Assembly: GCA_029262455.1 (NCBI GenBank)
Contig: JAJCZJ010000005.1
Coordinates: 1 to 64,000, forward strand
Reading direction: 5' to 3'
Source of the DNA: Deltaproteobacteria bacterium
GTDB taxonomy: Bacteria; Desulfobacterota; Binatia; HRBIN30; CADEER01
Length of the DNA: 64,000 nucleotides
This document shows positions 1 to 8,271 of this stretch, one piece after another. A program made the position numbers and the translations under genes. The notes below the pieces were generated by a model, which saw nothing but the letters and a program-made list of their open reading frames with translations, was not told where the DNA came from and searched no databases. Numbering within the stretch: position 1 is the first letter of the stretch; each line of letters starts with the position of its first letter.

Positions 1-6
1 CGCGCG

Positions 7-148
7 GTCCGCGGAGCGCGTACCGCGCACTGGATCAATACCAAAACGGCGCAGCGAGGTCAGCGGAGCGCGAAGCGCGTACGGGAGCAATACCAAAACG
101 GCGCAGCGAGGTCAGCGGAGCGCGTAGCGCGTACGGGAGCAATACCAA
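7..148. repeat. 52-bp tandem repeat, two full copies plus degenerate flanking copies
   Basis: Two adjacent 52-base units occupy 37-88 and 89-140 and differ at a single base. Each begins AATACCAAAACGGCGCAGCG and ends CGCGTACGGGAGC. A diverged partial copy precedes them (about 7-36) and the first eight bases of another follow (141-148). Each unit contains GCGC-rich inverted sequence that could fold. The array lies just beyond the 3' end of the TPR gene and runs to the window edge, so more copies may lie outside. There are no unique spacers, so it is not CRISPR. Confidence 0.9.
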
Positions 149-238
149 CGGGCCGGGGCCATCTGCCTCACCTGCGGATGAAAAACTTTCTTTGACCCGG
201 AAATCCCTGACCACGCGGATCACGACGGTCGGCTCGCC

Positions 239-2599
239 TCAGCAACCGGCGTCGGCGAATAGGTCTTTCAACGAGCTGCGGATTTCGTCGTCCTTTAAGC
301 CGGGCATCGCCGTGCGCAGCGCGGTCAGGCGCTTGCACGCCTCCCCCTGGTCGCCTGCCGCCAAAGTCAACCGGGCCTGCTCGTACTGGCCGCGAAACCA
401 GCCTGTGTCACCCGGTCGCACCTTGTCGGTGTACGCTCGCCAGTGCACCAACGCCTTCTTCGCATCGCCCTGCGCTTCTACGATTCTTGCCAACCCCCGT
501 AGAGCCGCCAGTGTGTTGGGGTTGACACCGAGAACCTCGCGGTATGCCGCCGCCGCCGATTCCAGATCACCTGCCTTCTCCTGCAGCTGCGCAATCGACA
601 CCCGCTGGCGCAGCCCCGGCGCCTCGCCACCGGCTGCGGACACAACCGCGTAGAGGGCCACCGCAACGCGCGCCGCCGGCGCCGCATCGCTCTCGGACTT
701 ACTCATCCGCCCGGCCTTCGCGAAAGACGAGGCCAAACTCCGCAACGCGTCGATGCGCCCTTCTTCTTTCAACGCCGCAGCGCCACTCTTCAATTCCTTC
801 TCAGCATCGGCAAAGCGACCGAGCCGCAACAAAGCGCCCAGCCGCATCCGCACAGCCTGGGGCACTAGATCCTTCTCTTCCGGGAATCGGGCGGCAAAGC
901 CCTCGAGCAGGGCCGCCGTGGCGCCGTCGTCGCCGTCCCCCGACAACGATGCATGTACCGCCTTCAGCAACGTGACCTTGGCGTTGAACTCCTGGACGGG
1001 CACATCTTTGCCCGTATAGGCGGCCGCCCGTACATCGTAGTCCACGACGTCCTTTGCTATCTCATCAAGGATTTCGGTTCGCTGCGACGCATCACTCTCC
1101 TCGCGCAGCATTTCGAACCGGCTCTGCAGCGTCCCAAAGCGCGCTCGCAGCAGGAGAGCTTCGTCTTTGGCGACGGCTGCATACTGCTCGATTGCCGCTG
1201 GGAACTCTCCCGTTGCATGATGGTATTCGCCAAACCGGTAGCGCACCTCGTCCTGGTACTTGTGATTCGGGTGCTGCTCGATCAGATCCCGCATACCGGA
1301 CACATAGCGCGCGACCAGCTCATCTGAAGGCTCCTCCACGGACATGAGCGACTCGAGTGCTTTGAATCGGAGGTAGCGCGCCTCGGCTGCAAACTTTGCC
1401 TTACCCTCGCCCTCCACCGCTTGCGCGAGAGCCGTCGCAGCCGCCTCGTATTTCTGGGCCTTGAATCGACAGACACCGATCCAGTAGCGCGCTTCCCGGT
1501 GGTTGCGCTTCGCATCGGAGCTCTTTCCCGCGAGAATCTTCTCCAACAACGGCTCCGCACCCGAGCAGTCGTCCTTCTGCAACAACATCTGCGCTAGGGT
1601 CCACTGGGCAATTGGCGAGTCGGTTTTCGCCGCCCACTTTGCCGGGTCATCGACCTGCGACAGCATCAGGGCGTCGACCTTCGAAGCCCAGCCCTTGCCG
1701 GCGCGTCGCAACTGCGACATCACCGCGCTGGCTTCTCGCCGATACTCTTCGGCTTGCGCGCCCTTGGCGCGCTCGGCGCGCTCAAACAATGCCTGCAGCT
1801 GGTAGTAGCGAACCACCGCTGACTCATCGCTCGGCACCAGGCCCCCGTTCAGAAGTTCCTTCGAGTAGGAAACCGTCTTCGAGTAATTCCCACCGCGCCA
1901 ATAGCTATCGAGCAGCGCCATGCGCGCCTTCGCTTTGCGCTCAGCCGAGGCCTTGCGCTCCAATACGAGCTTGAAGTCACGCCGTGCCCACTCGTGGTTG
2001 CCTAGTTCCAGGTAGCAAAGTCCGCGACCGAGTAAGCTCTCACTCACCAACTCATCGTTCTGATCGCCTACCGAAAACTGCCCGAAACCCTTCTCTCCAG
2101 CGTTCAGCAGCTCCTTGCGCTTGCCCCCATCGAAAACACGAGCGCCGTAGTAGTTGAGCCAGTTGAGGTAGTAGAGCGCACTCGCCGCAACCGCCTGCGA
2201 GCTCTGAAAGTGTGCGGTCTCATACAGGGCTTCGAGGTCGCCATCCTGATCCATGATGTCGCGCGACATCTTTTCTAGACGATTACTGTGCCTCGAGTAG
2301 ATTCCGTCCAATGGCCCGTGCACCGCATTGAACGCCGATCGCAGGTCGTTCTTCCAAGCGTCTTCGTCGCCTTCACGCTGGATGCGATCGCTCTCGTCGA
2401 TGTAGGCCATCACGACTTCGCCGAGCTTCTCGATCAACGCACGCTCGCCGGTCGCATCGCCCGAGACCGATCGAGCTTCGCCTGCCAGTTGATCGCCGCG
2501 CGACCGGATCCCGGAAAGCGACATCGCACCCGCGACGTCCGAGATCAAAAAACCCGCGGCAACAGCGACCGCGCCGGTAACCAGCAAACGCAGCCTCAC
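239..2599 (-). CDS. periplasmic tetratricopeptide-repeat protein (CpoB/YbgF-like position)
   Basis: This 786-residue protein starts at a GTG that overlaps the stop codon of the vWA gene as GTGA, with an AAGGA ribosome site just upstream. A longer in-frame ATG at 2818 exists, but its first 73 residues only overlap the vWA gene. The N-terminus is a signal peptide (VRLRLL, a hydrophobic stretch, likely cleavage after AGA near residue 25). The rest is helical with many TPR-like hairpins, for example around GRGLCYLELGNHEWARRDF and WIGVCRFKAQKYEAAA. It probably acts as a periplasmic scaffold for the ExbB-ExbD-vWA complex, as the TPR protein CpoB does in Tol-Pal. The role is inferred; the fold and export signal are clear. 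Confidence 0.85.
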   Translation of the reverse strand: MRLRLLVTGAVAVAAGFLISDVAGAMSLSGIRSRGDQLAGEARSVSGDATGERALIEKLGEVVMAYIDESDRIQREGDEDAWKNDLRSAFNAVHGPLDGIYSRHSNRLEKMSRDIMDQDGDLEALYETAHFQSSQAVAASALYYLNWLNYYGARVFDGGKRKELLNAGEKGFGQFSVGDQNDELVSESLLGRGLCYLELGNHEWARRDFKLVLERKASAERKAKARMALLDSYWRGGNYSKTVSYSKELLNGGLVPSDESAVVRYYQLQALFERAERAKGAQAEEYRREASAVMSQLRRAGKGWASKVDALMLSQVDDPAKWAAKTDSPIAQWTLAQMLLQKDDCSGAEPLLEKILAGKSSDAKRNHREARYWIGVCRFKAQKYEAAATALAQAVEGEGKAKFAAEARYLRFKALESLMSVEEPSDELVARYVSGMRDLIEQHPNHKYQDEVRYRFGEYHHATGEFPAAIEQYAAVAKDEALLLRARFGTLQSRFEMLREESDASQRTEILDEIAKDVVDYDVRAAAYTGKDVPVQEFNAKVTLLKAVHASLSGDGDDGATAALLEGFAARFPEEKDLVPQAVRMRLGALLRLGRFADAEKELKSGAAALKEEGRIDALRSLASSFAKAGRMSKSESDAAPAARVAVALYAVVSAAGGEAPGLRQRVSIAQLQEKAGDLESAAAAYREVLGVNPNTLAALRGLARIVEAQGDAKKALVHWRAYTDKVRPGDTGWFRGQYEQARLTLAAGDQGEACKRLTALRTAMPGLKDDEIRSSLKDLFADAGC

Positions 2600-3783
2600 G
2601 AAAGATCCTTCAAGAACTTCGACATCTCCACCTTCCAACGCTGGCCAAAGGTCAGCACCAGAACGTCGCGAATCAGCTGCTTGTCGTCCTCCAACTGAAC
2701 CAACTCCCCGCCGCCGTCCGAAGCCAGCTCGCGGTACGCGGTCGTGGTTTCCTTGTAGTGATCCGGCTTCGGGGAAGGCTCGAACGGCTTGGTGCCGTGC
2801 AACGACTTCCACATCCACTTCGTGAAGCGCAGGTGCATGCCGTCGGTCACGTCGATGGTGCTGAGATTGCCACCATCGGCCTTGAATGATCGTACCAGCG
2901 ATCGGAGATCGTCGACATCCTCCGGATGAGGAGGCGACCCGCCGACCAAGATGACGATCTTCTTCGACTTCTTACGCCAGGACAGATCCCGAACGGCCGT
3001 GTCGATCGCTTCCAGCACCGCCTCTTCGTAATCGCCGCCTCCGGAAGCCGAGATCTGCGAAACGAATCCGAGCAACTTGTCGGTTCGAAAGCTGAGATCG
3101 GTCCAACGCGTGACGTATTCGTCTCCCTCATCGCGGTAGGCAACTATGCCGATCCGACTCGTCGGGACCATGTTCTGGATCGACTTCACCAAAGACGCCG
3201 CTCGATCCTTCACCTGATCGATGACGAACTGCATGCTCTCGGTGGTATCGATCACGAGCACCAGATCGAGGCCAACCTTGCGCAGCCCGCCGACGTAGTC
3301 GCCGAAGTTGCCGCCCAAGCCGCCGATTCCGCCCGATCCGAAAGACAGATTGGCCGACGATATCGCCGGCCCCTTTTTCGAGCGTCCCAGCTTTGGTCCG
3401 ATACCACCAATCTTGGGAATCGCAGGCGCGCGCACGTTGCGAACCCGTGGCCCTCTGGTCCGGCCAGCATCGCGCCGCGGCGCGCGCGCAACGTTCAGGA
3501 GCCCGGCAAAGTCTTCCATCGACGGAGCGCCACCGAGATCGTCGACTCCGACCTCTTCGATAATCTTAACGTCGACTTTTTCGACCTGCCGAACGACGGT
3601 GATCGACAGCGTCGCCAGGGCCACCAACAGTCCAGCGTGGATCAGCGACGACGCGGCGAAGAAGCCGGCTCTGCCGCCACCGCCGCCGGCCCACGGATCA
3701 ATCCGCTCCGGCGCAGTCGCGGCCGCCGCTTTCTTGTCGTCGACCCTATCCACCGTCGGCCCGCGTTTTGACGATGCGCCCAC
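2596..3783 (-). CDS. TonB-like membrane-anchored vWA domain protein
   Basis: This 395-residue protein has a short cytoplasmic N-terminus, one membrane segment at residues 42-65 and a periplasmic von Willebrand A domain at about 170-345. The membrane segment reads AASSLIHAGLLVALATL and keeps the SxxxH spacing (S45, H49) of the TonB helix that contacts ExbB/ExbD. A Gly/Arg/Pro-rich linker (residues 84-160) follows. The vWA domain has a MIDAS-type DTTES at 179-183 and GGGDYEEA at 248-255, so metal binding is likely. There is no TonB C-terminal domain. The GTG start shares one base with the exbD stop, and the 3' end overlaps the TPR gene. I infer a motor-driven protein that replaces TonB or TolA; no substrate is evident. 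Confidence 0.88.
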   Translation of the reverse strand: MGASSKRGPTVDRVDDKKAAAATAPERIDPWAGGGGGRAGFFAASSLIHAGLLVALATLSITVVRQVEKVDVKIIEEVGVDDLGGAPSMEDFAGLLNVARAPRRDAGRTRGPRVRNVRAPAIPKIGGIGPKLGRSKKGPAISSANLSFGSGGIGGLGGNFGDYVGGLRKVGLDLVLVIDTTESMQFVIDQVKDRAASLVKSIQNMVPTSRIGIVAYRDEGDEYVTRWTDLSFRTDKLLGFVSQISASGGGDYEEAVLEAIDTAVRDLSWRKKSKKIVILVGGSPPHPEDVDDLRSLVRSFKADGGNLSTIDVTDGMHLRFTKWMWKSLHGTKPFEPSPKPDHYKETTTAYRELASDGGGELVQLEDDKQLIRDVLVLTFGQRWKVEMSKFLKDLS

Positions 3784-4190
3784 TACTTGGAACTGCGCTC
3801 GGCAGCGATCGCGATCTGTGTCGCTCCGGCCTTCTGGGCTAACGACAACACCCGTACAGCCTCGCCGAACAAGACCTCGCGGTCACCCTCGAGAACAACC
3901 GGCGCCTCTGGATTGGCAACCAGCAGCTCGGCCAGGGCTCCCTCGATGTCTTCGTACGCCGTTAGCACATTGTTGACGTAGATTTCCTGCGTCGGAGTTA
4001 CACTCACCGTGATCTCGCGTGGCGCCGACGCAGTGGAGTCAACTTCCGGCAAGGATATCTTTGCTCCGGACTCGACCATCGCCGCACTACTCACCATGAA
4101 AATAATGAGAAGCACCAAGAAAATGTCAGTCAGCGGAGTAATGTTGATGTCCGCCATGATGGCGCCTTTTTTTGGGCCGCTAAGCGCCAT
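3783..4190 (-). CDS. exbD: ExbD/TolR-family biopolymer transport protein
   Basis: This 135-residue inner-membrane protein has a short cytoplasmic N-terminus, a single membrane helix (INITPLTDIFLVLLIIFMV, with the conserved proton-path Asp) and a periplasmic domain ending near a C-terminal segment rich in A and I. With ExbB it forms a proton-driven motor. The chosen ATG overlaps the end of exbB by 11 bases and gives the usual MA.SG..K..MADIN N-terminus. A second ATG at 4157, preceded by AAAGG at good spacing, is an alternative that shortens the protein by 11 residues. The partner of the motor here is probably the vWA protein encoded next. Confidence 0.93.
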   Translation of the reverse strand: MALSGPKKGAIMADINITPLTDIFLVLLIIFMVSSAAMVESGAKISLPEVDSTASAPREITVSVTPTQEIYVNNVLTAYEDIEGALAELLVANPEAPVVLEGDREVLFGEAVRVLSLAQKAGATQIAIAAERSSK

Positions 4191-4821
4191 ACGCCTGCTT
4201 CCCGACGTGCAAGGCGTCGAGGACACGGTTCGACGCGATCGTCAGCGCGGCCTCGATACGATCGATGCGGGTTTGAAAGTAATTGAAGAAGATCACAGCG
4301 ATAATCGCGACCCCGAGCCCCAATCCGGTCGCCACCAACGCTTCCGAGATCCCGGCGGCCACGACCGCGAATCCACCGCTGCCCATCACGGCCATGTTGT
4401 GGAAGGCCTTGATGATTCCGACCACCGTGCCGAACAGGCCGATGAACGGGGCACTGGCGCCAACCGTTCCGAGAATCCAAAGCGGCCCCTTGAGCGCCTC
4501 GACCTCTTCAAATCGCTTCTCCTCGGTCAGGTCGGCGAGGTACTCGAGAGAATCCGTCGATTGCCGTTCGAGGATATCGGTGAAAATTCGACCTGCGGGG
4601 GTGTCGACCTGCCCCTTCGCCTGACCGAGAGCTTCGCCCACTTCGCCCTTGGCCAGACTGGGACAAATCCCGCTGGCCAAGCCGAGACTCCGTGTCACCA
4701 GGTTGCGCAACGACCACAGCCGCTCAAAGACGATTGTCACTGTCATGATAGAGAAAGCGATCAGAGGGTACGTCGCCATCGCCCCCTGATGAATCATTTC
4801 CAAAACACTCAAACCTTCCAC
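4180..4821 (-). CDS. exbB: ExbB/TolQ/MotA-family proton channel protein
   Basis: The 213-residue protein has three membrane segments: near residues 15-32, about 115-140 (GASAPFIGLFGTVVGIIKAF, the family signature) and 150-180 (GISEALVATGLGLGVAIIAV, with the conserved Glu). It forms the pentameric channel that drives ExbD and a TonB/TolA-type transducer. The GTG start is chosen because GGAGGT lies six bases upstream; an in-frame ATG at 4890 is less likely because it lies within or upstream of the predicted promoter. It is the first gene of a four-gene operon and overlaps exbD. Confidence 0.93.
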   Translation of the reverse strand: MEGLSVLEMIHQGAMATYPLIAFSIMTVTIVFERLWSLRNLVTRSLGLASGICPSLAKGEVGEALGQAKGQVDTPAGRIFTDILERQSTDSLEYLADLTEEKRFEEVEALKGPLWILGTVGASAPFIGLFGTVVGIIKAFHNMAVMGSGGFAVVAAGISEALVATGLGLGVAIIAVIFFNYFQTRIDRIEAALTIASNRVLDALHVGKQAYGA

Positions 4822-4861
4822 TGATGTACCTCCGATCGAGCCGAGATAGGCTGAACATCCG

Positions 4862-4890
4862 ACTATGCGAAGCCAGCCAAACAGTGTCAA
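4862..4890 (-). promoter_or_regulatory. predicted sigma-70-type promoter of the exbB operon
   Basis: On the minus strand TTGACA is followed after exactly 17 bases by CATAGT. The -10 element ends about 40 bases before the GTG start of exbB, leaving room for a short leader with the GGAGGT site. It is the best promoter match in the window and supports reading exbB-exbD-vWA-TPR as one transcript. Confidence 0.6.
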
Positions 4891-5040
4891 TTCGGGTGCG
4901 TGGCAACGGCCAGAACATCATGCCGACCGGCGATTTTTACGGCAGAACCGCAACCTCCCGGCCGCCAATACGGCTCGAAATCGGCTCATGACGAGATCTG
5001 ACGCCGCCGAAGGCCTCGGTATTTGACGGCGAGATCGGCT

Positions 5041-6066
5041 ATGACTGCCAACGTGGAAGAAACACCAACACACGAAGACTCCGGAGCGATCCGGGTCCGG
5101 GCCGGAATCTTTTCACTCGTGGTCGGGGCGGCCCTCCTGGCCATCAAGTTCTATGCGTATCTCCTGACCGACTCGACGGCGGTCCTGTCCGACGCCCTTG
5201 AGAGTATCGTCAACGTCGTCACCGCAATCGCCACGCTCGCCGCTCTGCTCTTCGCGGCCCGGCCGGCCGACAAGAATCACCCGTACGGCCACGGCAAGAT
5301 CGAGTTCATGACGGCCGCCTTCGAAGGCGGCCTGATCACCTTTGCGGCAGTTCTCATCGTCGCCGGCGCCCTCAATGCGCTCTGGGCGGGTACCGCGCCA
5401 CGGTCGCTCGACGCGGGCATCGCGCTGACACTCGGAGCCGGTCTGGCCAACGCAGCGCTCGGCTGGTTTCTCGTCCGCGTCGGGACCAAACACGGGTCTT
5501 TGGCCCTCGTCGCCGACGGACAACATGTCCTTGCCGACTTCTGGACCAGCCTGGGGATCGTCGTAGGGCTTGGACTGGTCCGCGTGACAGGTCTGGCATG
5601 GTTGGACCCAGCCGTCGCGATCCTGGTCAGCCTGCACCTCGCGATGACCGGTTGGCAACTCGTCCGCGAAGCCGCCGGCGGGCTCCTAGACGAAGAGGAT
5701 CCCAGCCTGCTGCAAGAACTGGTCGACGCCATCAACGCCAATCCGATGACGGGCGTCATTCGGGTGCATTACCTCAGAGCGATTCGCAGTGGCGCCTTTC
5801 GCCATATCGACGCACACTTGGTGGTGCCCGAATTCTGGTCCGTCGAAGAAGCACACGAGCTCGCCGACAAGTGGGAGGACCTACTGACCACAGAGCTGCG
5901 CGGCGAAGCGGAGATCGCCGTCCACCTAGACCCCTGCCGCCGCCAATTCTGCCCCGCATGCGACGTCGAGGAATGCCCAATCCGCAAGGAACCGTTCATC
6001 GCCCGAACGGCGATTTCGCTGAAGGAAGCGACTCGGCCCGAACCCGGCCGCCCAGGTGCGGTGTAG
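5041..6066 (+). CDS. cation diffusion facilitator (CDF) family metal efflux transporter
   Basis: This 341-residue inner-membrane transporter exports divalent metals such as Zn, Fe or Mn in exchange for protons. Membrane helices run through the first 210 residues, followed by a cytoplasmic domain. TM2 has DSTAVLSDALES, where a Glu holds the position that is often Asp, and TM5 has DGQHVLADF (HxxxD). The loop HPYGHGKIEFM is typical. After the dimerisation domain there is an extra cysteine cluster, CRRQFCPACDVEEC, which may sense or hand over metal. The ATG at 5041 was chosen over a TTG at 5023. The gene converges on the serine hydrolase gene two bases away. Metal specificity cannot be read from sequence. 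Confidence 0.92.
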   Translation: MTANVEETPTHEDSGAIRVRAGIFSLVVGAALLAIKFYAYLLTDSTAVLSDALESIVNVVTAIATLAALLFAARPADKNHPYGHGKIEFMTAAFEGGLITFAAVLIVAGALNALWAGTAPRSLDAGIALTLGAGLANAALGWFLVRVGTKHGSLALVADGQHVLADFWTSLGIVVGLGLVRVTGLAWLDPAVAILVSLHLAMTGWQLVREAAGGLLDEEDPSLLQELVDAINANPMTGVIRVHYLRAIRSGAFRHIDAHLVVPEFWSVEEAHELADKWEDLLTTELRGEAEIAVHLDPCRRQFCPACDVEECPIRKEPFIARTAISLKEATRPEPGRPGAV

Positions 6067-6068
6067 CC

Positions 6069-7184
6069 CTACGGGTACTGTGCCGCAGCGACCCGCCGGT
6101 AGATCTCGTTGAAGAAAGTAGGACCTGACCCTGGCGGTGCCGCCGTCCCCTGTCGCACGATGATCAAGTTTTCCGAGGGTGATACGAGGACGAGTTGACC
6201 GAGAAAACCCGAGGCGACAAAGACGTCCGGAGGTGCGTCGGGGTAGACCCGGCCGCTCTCGTGGTACGCCAAGGTCACCGGCTCATACCAATCGCCGTCG
6301 GGATTCAACCAGATCAGATAGCCGTAGTTTGCGTTGATCGGATTCGCCTGGCTCGTCGCCGCGTCCACAAAATCCGCACTGAGCAATTGCTCGCCGTTCC
6401 AACGGCCGCGGTTCAACAGCAGGTAACCGAACCGGGCCATGTCGCGGGCGCGAGCCGATATCCCGTAGGCCATCGTCATCTGCCCGGCGCCGTCCGTGCC
6501 GATCACGGCACCCCTCATGCCCAACCGATCCATCAACATCTCACGGGTGAAGGCCTCCGCGGTTTGGCCGGTCGCAACACTCAGTACGCGCTCGAGGCAT
6601 TGGATCGCCATCTGATTGTATTGCCACGTGGTCCCTGGCTCGAAGTGCTGGCCCCGATCGATCGCGTACTGCGTCAGGTCATCGGGTGGAACGAACCCGG
6701 ACAAGCCCGGAAAATCGCCGACAAAATCCCAAGTCCGACCCGAGTCCCCGGTCAGCAGCTGACGCACCGCAAGGGGCTCACTATCTGTCCCGACCCAGTC
6801 ATCGATATAGCGCGCCGCAGCCTCGCCGAGGCTCAGCAGGCCCTGCTGCTCGGCCATCCCGACCGCAACGCTCGAAAACGATTTCGTCACCGAAAACATC
6901 GGAGCGATCGAATCTGCGTCTCGATCTCGCCAGTACTGTTCGTGAATGACGTCGCCATCGTGAACCACGATGAAACTCAGCGAACTCTCGCTCTCGAGCC
7001 AATCACCGACTGCGAGCAATTCTGCCTCATTGCAACTGTGAGCCGCCGGCGTATCAACGGGCCAGACACCCGTCGCATCTACAGTCGCGCGTTGCGGACC
7101 GTCGTCTGAACCACAAGCCACGCAGGACAATACAGCCAGCAGAAGCATCGCCGGGCGGGACTTCCGAAAAATACTCGAGCTCAT
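6069..7184 (-). CDS. beta-lactamase-family serine hydrolase, lipoprotein-like
   Basis: The 371-residue protein begins with a signal peptide containing Cys21 and Cys24 (LLLAVLSCVAC), so it is probably a lipid-anchored or secreted envelope protein. The fold is that of class C beta-lactamases, penicillin-binding esterases and 6-aminohexanoate-dimer hydrolases: the active-site FSVTKSF gives S98xxK101, and WQYNQMA supplies the likely Tyr-x-x-like second motif. Many members are esterases rather than antibiotic-resistance enzymes, and nothing nearby suggests drug resistance. The start could also be a GTG two codons upstream (7190). The substrate is unknown. Confidence 0.88.
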   Translation of the reverse strand: MSSSIFRKSRPAMLLLAVLSCVACGSDDGPQRATVDATGVWPVDTPAAHSCNEAELLAVGDWLESESSLSFIVVHDGDVIHEQYWRDRDADSIAPMFSVTKSFSSVAVGMAEQQGLLSLGEAAARYIDDWVGTDSEPLAVRQLLTGDSGRTWDFVGDFPGLSGFVPPDDLTQYAIDRGQHFEPGTTWQYNQMAIQCLERVLSVATGQTAEAFTREMLMDRLGMRGAVIGTDGAGQMTMAYGISARARDMARFGYLLLNRGRWNGEQLLSADFVDAATSQANPINANYGYLIWLNPDGDWYEPVTLAYHESGRVYPDAPPDVFVASGFLGQLVLVSPSENLIIVRQGTAAPPGSGPTFFNEIYRRVAAAQYP

Positions 7185-7275
7185 CGTCACAACCTAGTCT
7201 CTGTGTCACCTCAAACGCCAACACCGGCACCGACTCGCTTGACATGCAGCCCATTGAAAGCTGTGTCAGTGGTCT

Positions 7276-8226
7276 GTGAGCACAAGAATTCTAGTAGCTG
7301 GCGCTGGAGCACTCGGGTCGGTGTTTGGAGGGTTCCTCCGCCAGGCAGGCCACGATGTCACCCTGCTCGGGCGGGCTCCACATTTGTCGGCGATCGACGC
7401 TCAGGGTCTATCGATCGACGGGATCTGGGGCGATCACAACGTCCGCGGCCTCCGCTGTGCCACCGATCCAGCCGCACTCAACGGTGTCTTCGACGCGGTA
7501 TTACTCACCGTCAAATCCTTCGACACCGAGAGCATGATTCGTGCGACCGAACACTTGGTCGCCCCCGACGGCTTCGCCATCTCGCTACAAAATGGACTCG
7601 GCAACGTCGAGACCGTCGAGTCGGTGGTCGGACCAGAACGCACATTGGGAGCACGCGTGATCTTCGGAGCCGAAATACGCGCCCCCGGCCAGGTTCACGT
7701 CAGTGTCATCGCCGATCCCAACGCCGTTGGCACCCTTCATCCGCGAGCCAACGCTACGCGTGAGCAGGGAGCTCGATTCTGGGCGAGCGAGTTCGATCGA
7801 GCCGGCGTCCCGTCAGGATACACCGACAGCCTGTCGGCAAGGCTGTGGGCCAAGGTGCTCTACAACGCCGCCCTCAATCCGCTTGGGGCTCTTCTCGGGG
7901 TTCACTACGGAGCTCTGACCGAGAGCTCCGAGAGCATCGCAATCATGGACGCGACCATCGACGAGGCCTACACCGTCGCCAGCGCTGACGGCGCCGCGCT
8001 GCCGTGGGGCAGTGCTGGGGAGTATCGCGACGAGTTCTACGAGCGGCTGGTCCCCGCAACCTTCGACCACCGCCCATCGATGCTCCAAGACCTCGAAGCA
8101 GGTCGCCGAACAGAGATCGAAGCGATCAACGGCGCGGTCGTCCGGCGTGGCGCCTCTTATGGGATCGCCGTACCAGTCAACACCACCTTGGTGCGCCTGA
8201 TTCGTCTGCGCCAAGGCAGCCATTGA
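7276..8226 (+). CDS. 2-dehydropantoate 2-reductase family protein (ApbA/PanE)
   Basis: This 316-residue protein starts at GTG and has an N-terminal Rossmann fold with GAGALGSVFGGFL close to the start, then the ApbA C-terminal helical domain (SARLWAKVLYNAALNPLGAL, where Lys and Asn match the PanE active-site region). PanE reduces ketopantoate with NADPH on the way to coenzyme A. No other pantothenate gene is nearby, and the family has many paralogues acting on other 2-oxo acids, so I give no gene symbol. It is divergent from the serine hydrolase gene and followed after 45 bases by the JAMM peptidase gene. Confidence 0.88.
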   Translation: MSTRILVAGAGALGSVFGGFLRQAGHDVTLLGRAPHLSAIDAQGLSIDGIWGDHNVRGLRCATDPAALNGVFDAVLLTVKSFDTESMIRATEHLVAPDGFAISLQNGLGNVETVESVVGPERTLGARVIFGAEIRAPGQVHVSVIADPNAVGTLHPRANATREQGARFWASEFDRAGVPSGYTDSLSARLWAKVLYNAALNPLGALLGVHYGALTESSESIAIMDATIDEAYTVASADGAALPWGSAGEYRDEFYERLVPATFDHRPSMLQDLEAGRRTEIEAINGAVVRRGASYGIAVPVNTTLVRLIRLRQGSH

Positions 8227-8271
8227 CGGACCTCCGTTGACATTGCCGCTAACGCCCGATTTGCTGACGCG

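Noticed and set aside
7-148. A CRISPR array
   Set aside because: The 52-bp units are directly adjacent with no unique spacers and there are no cas genes.
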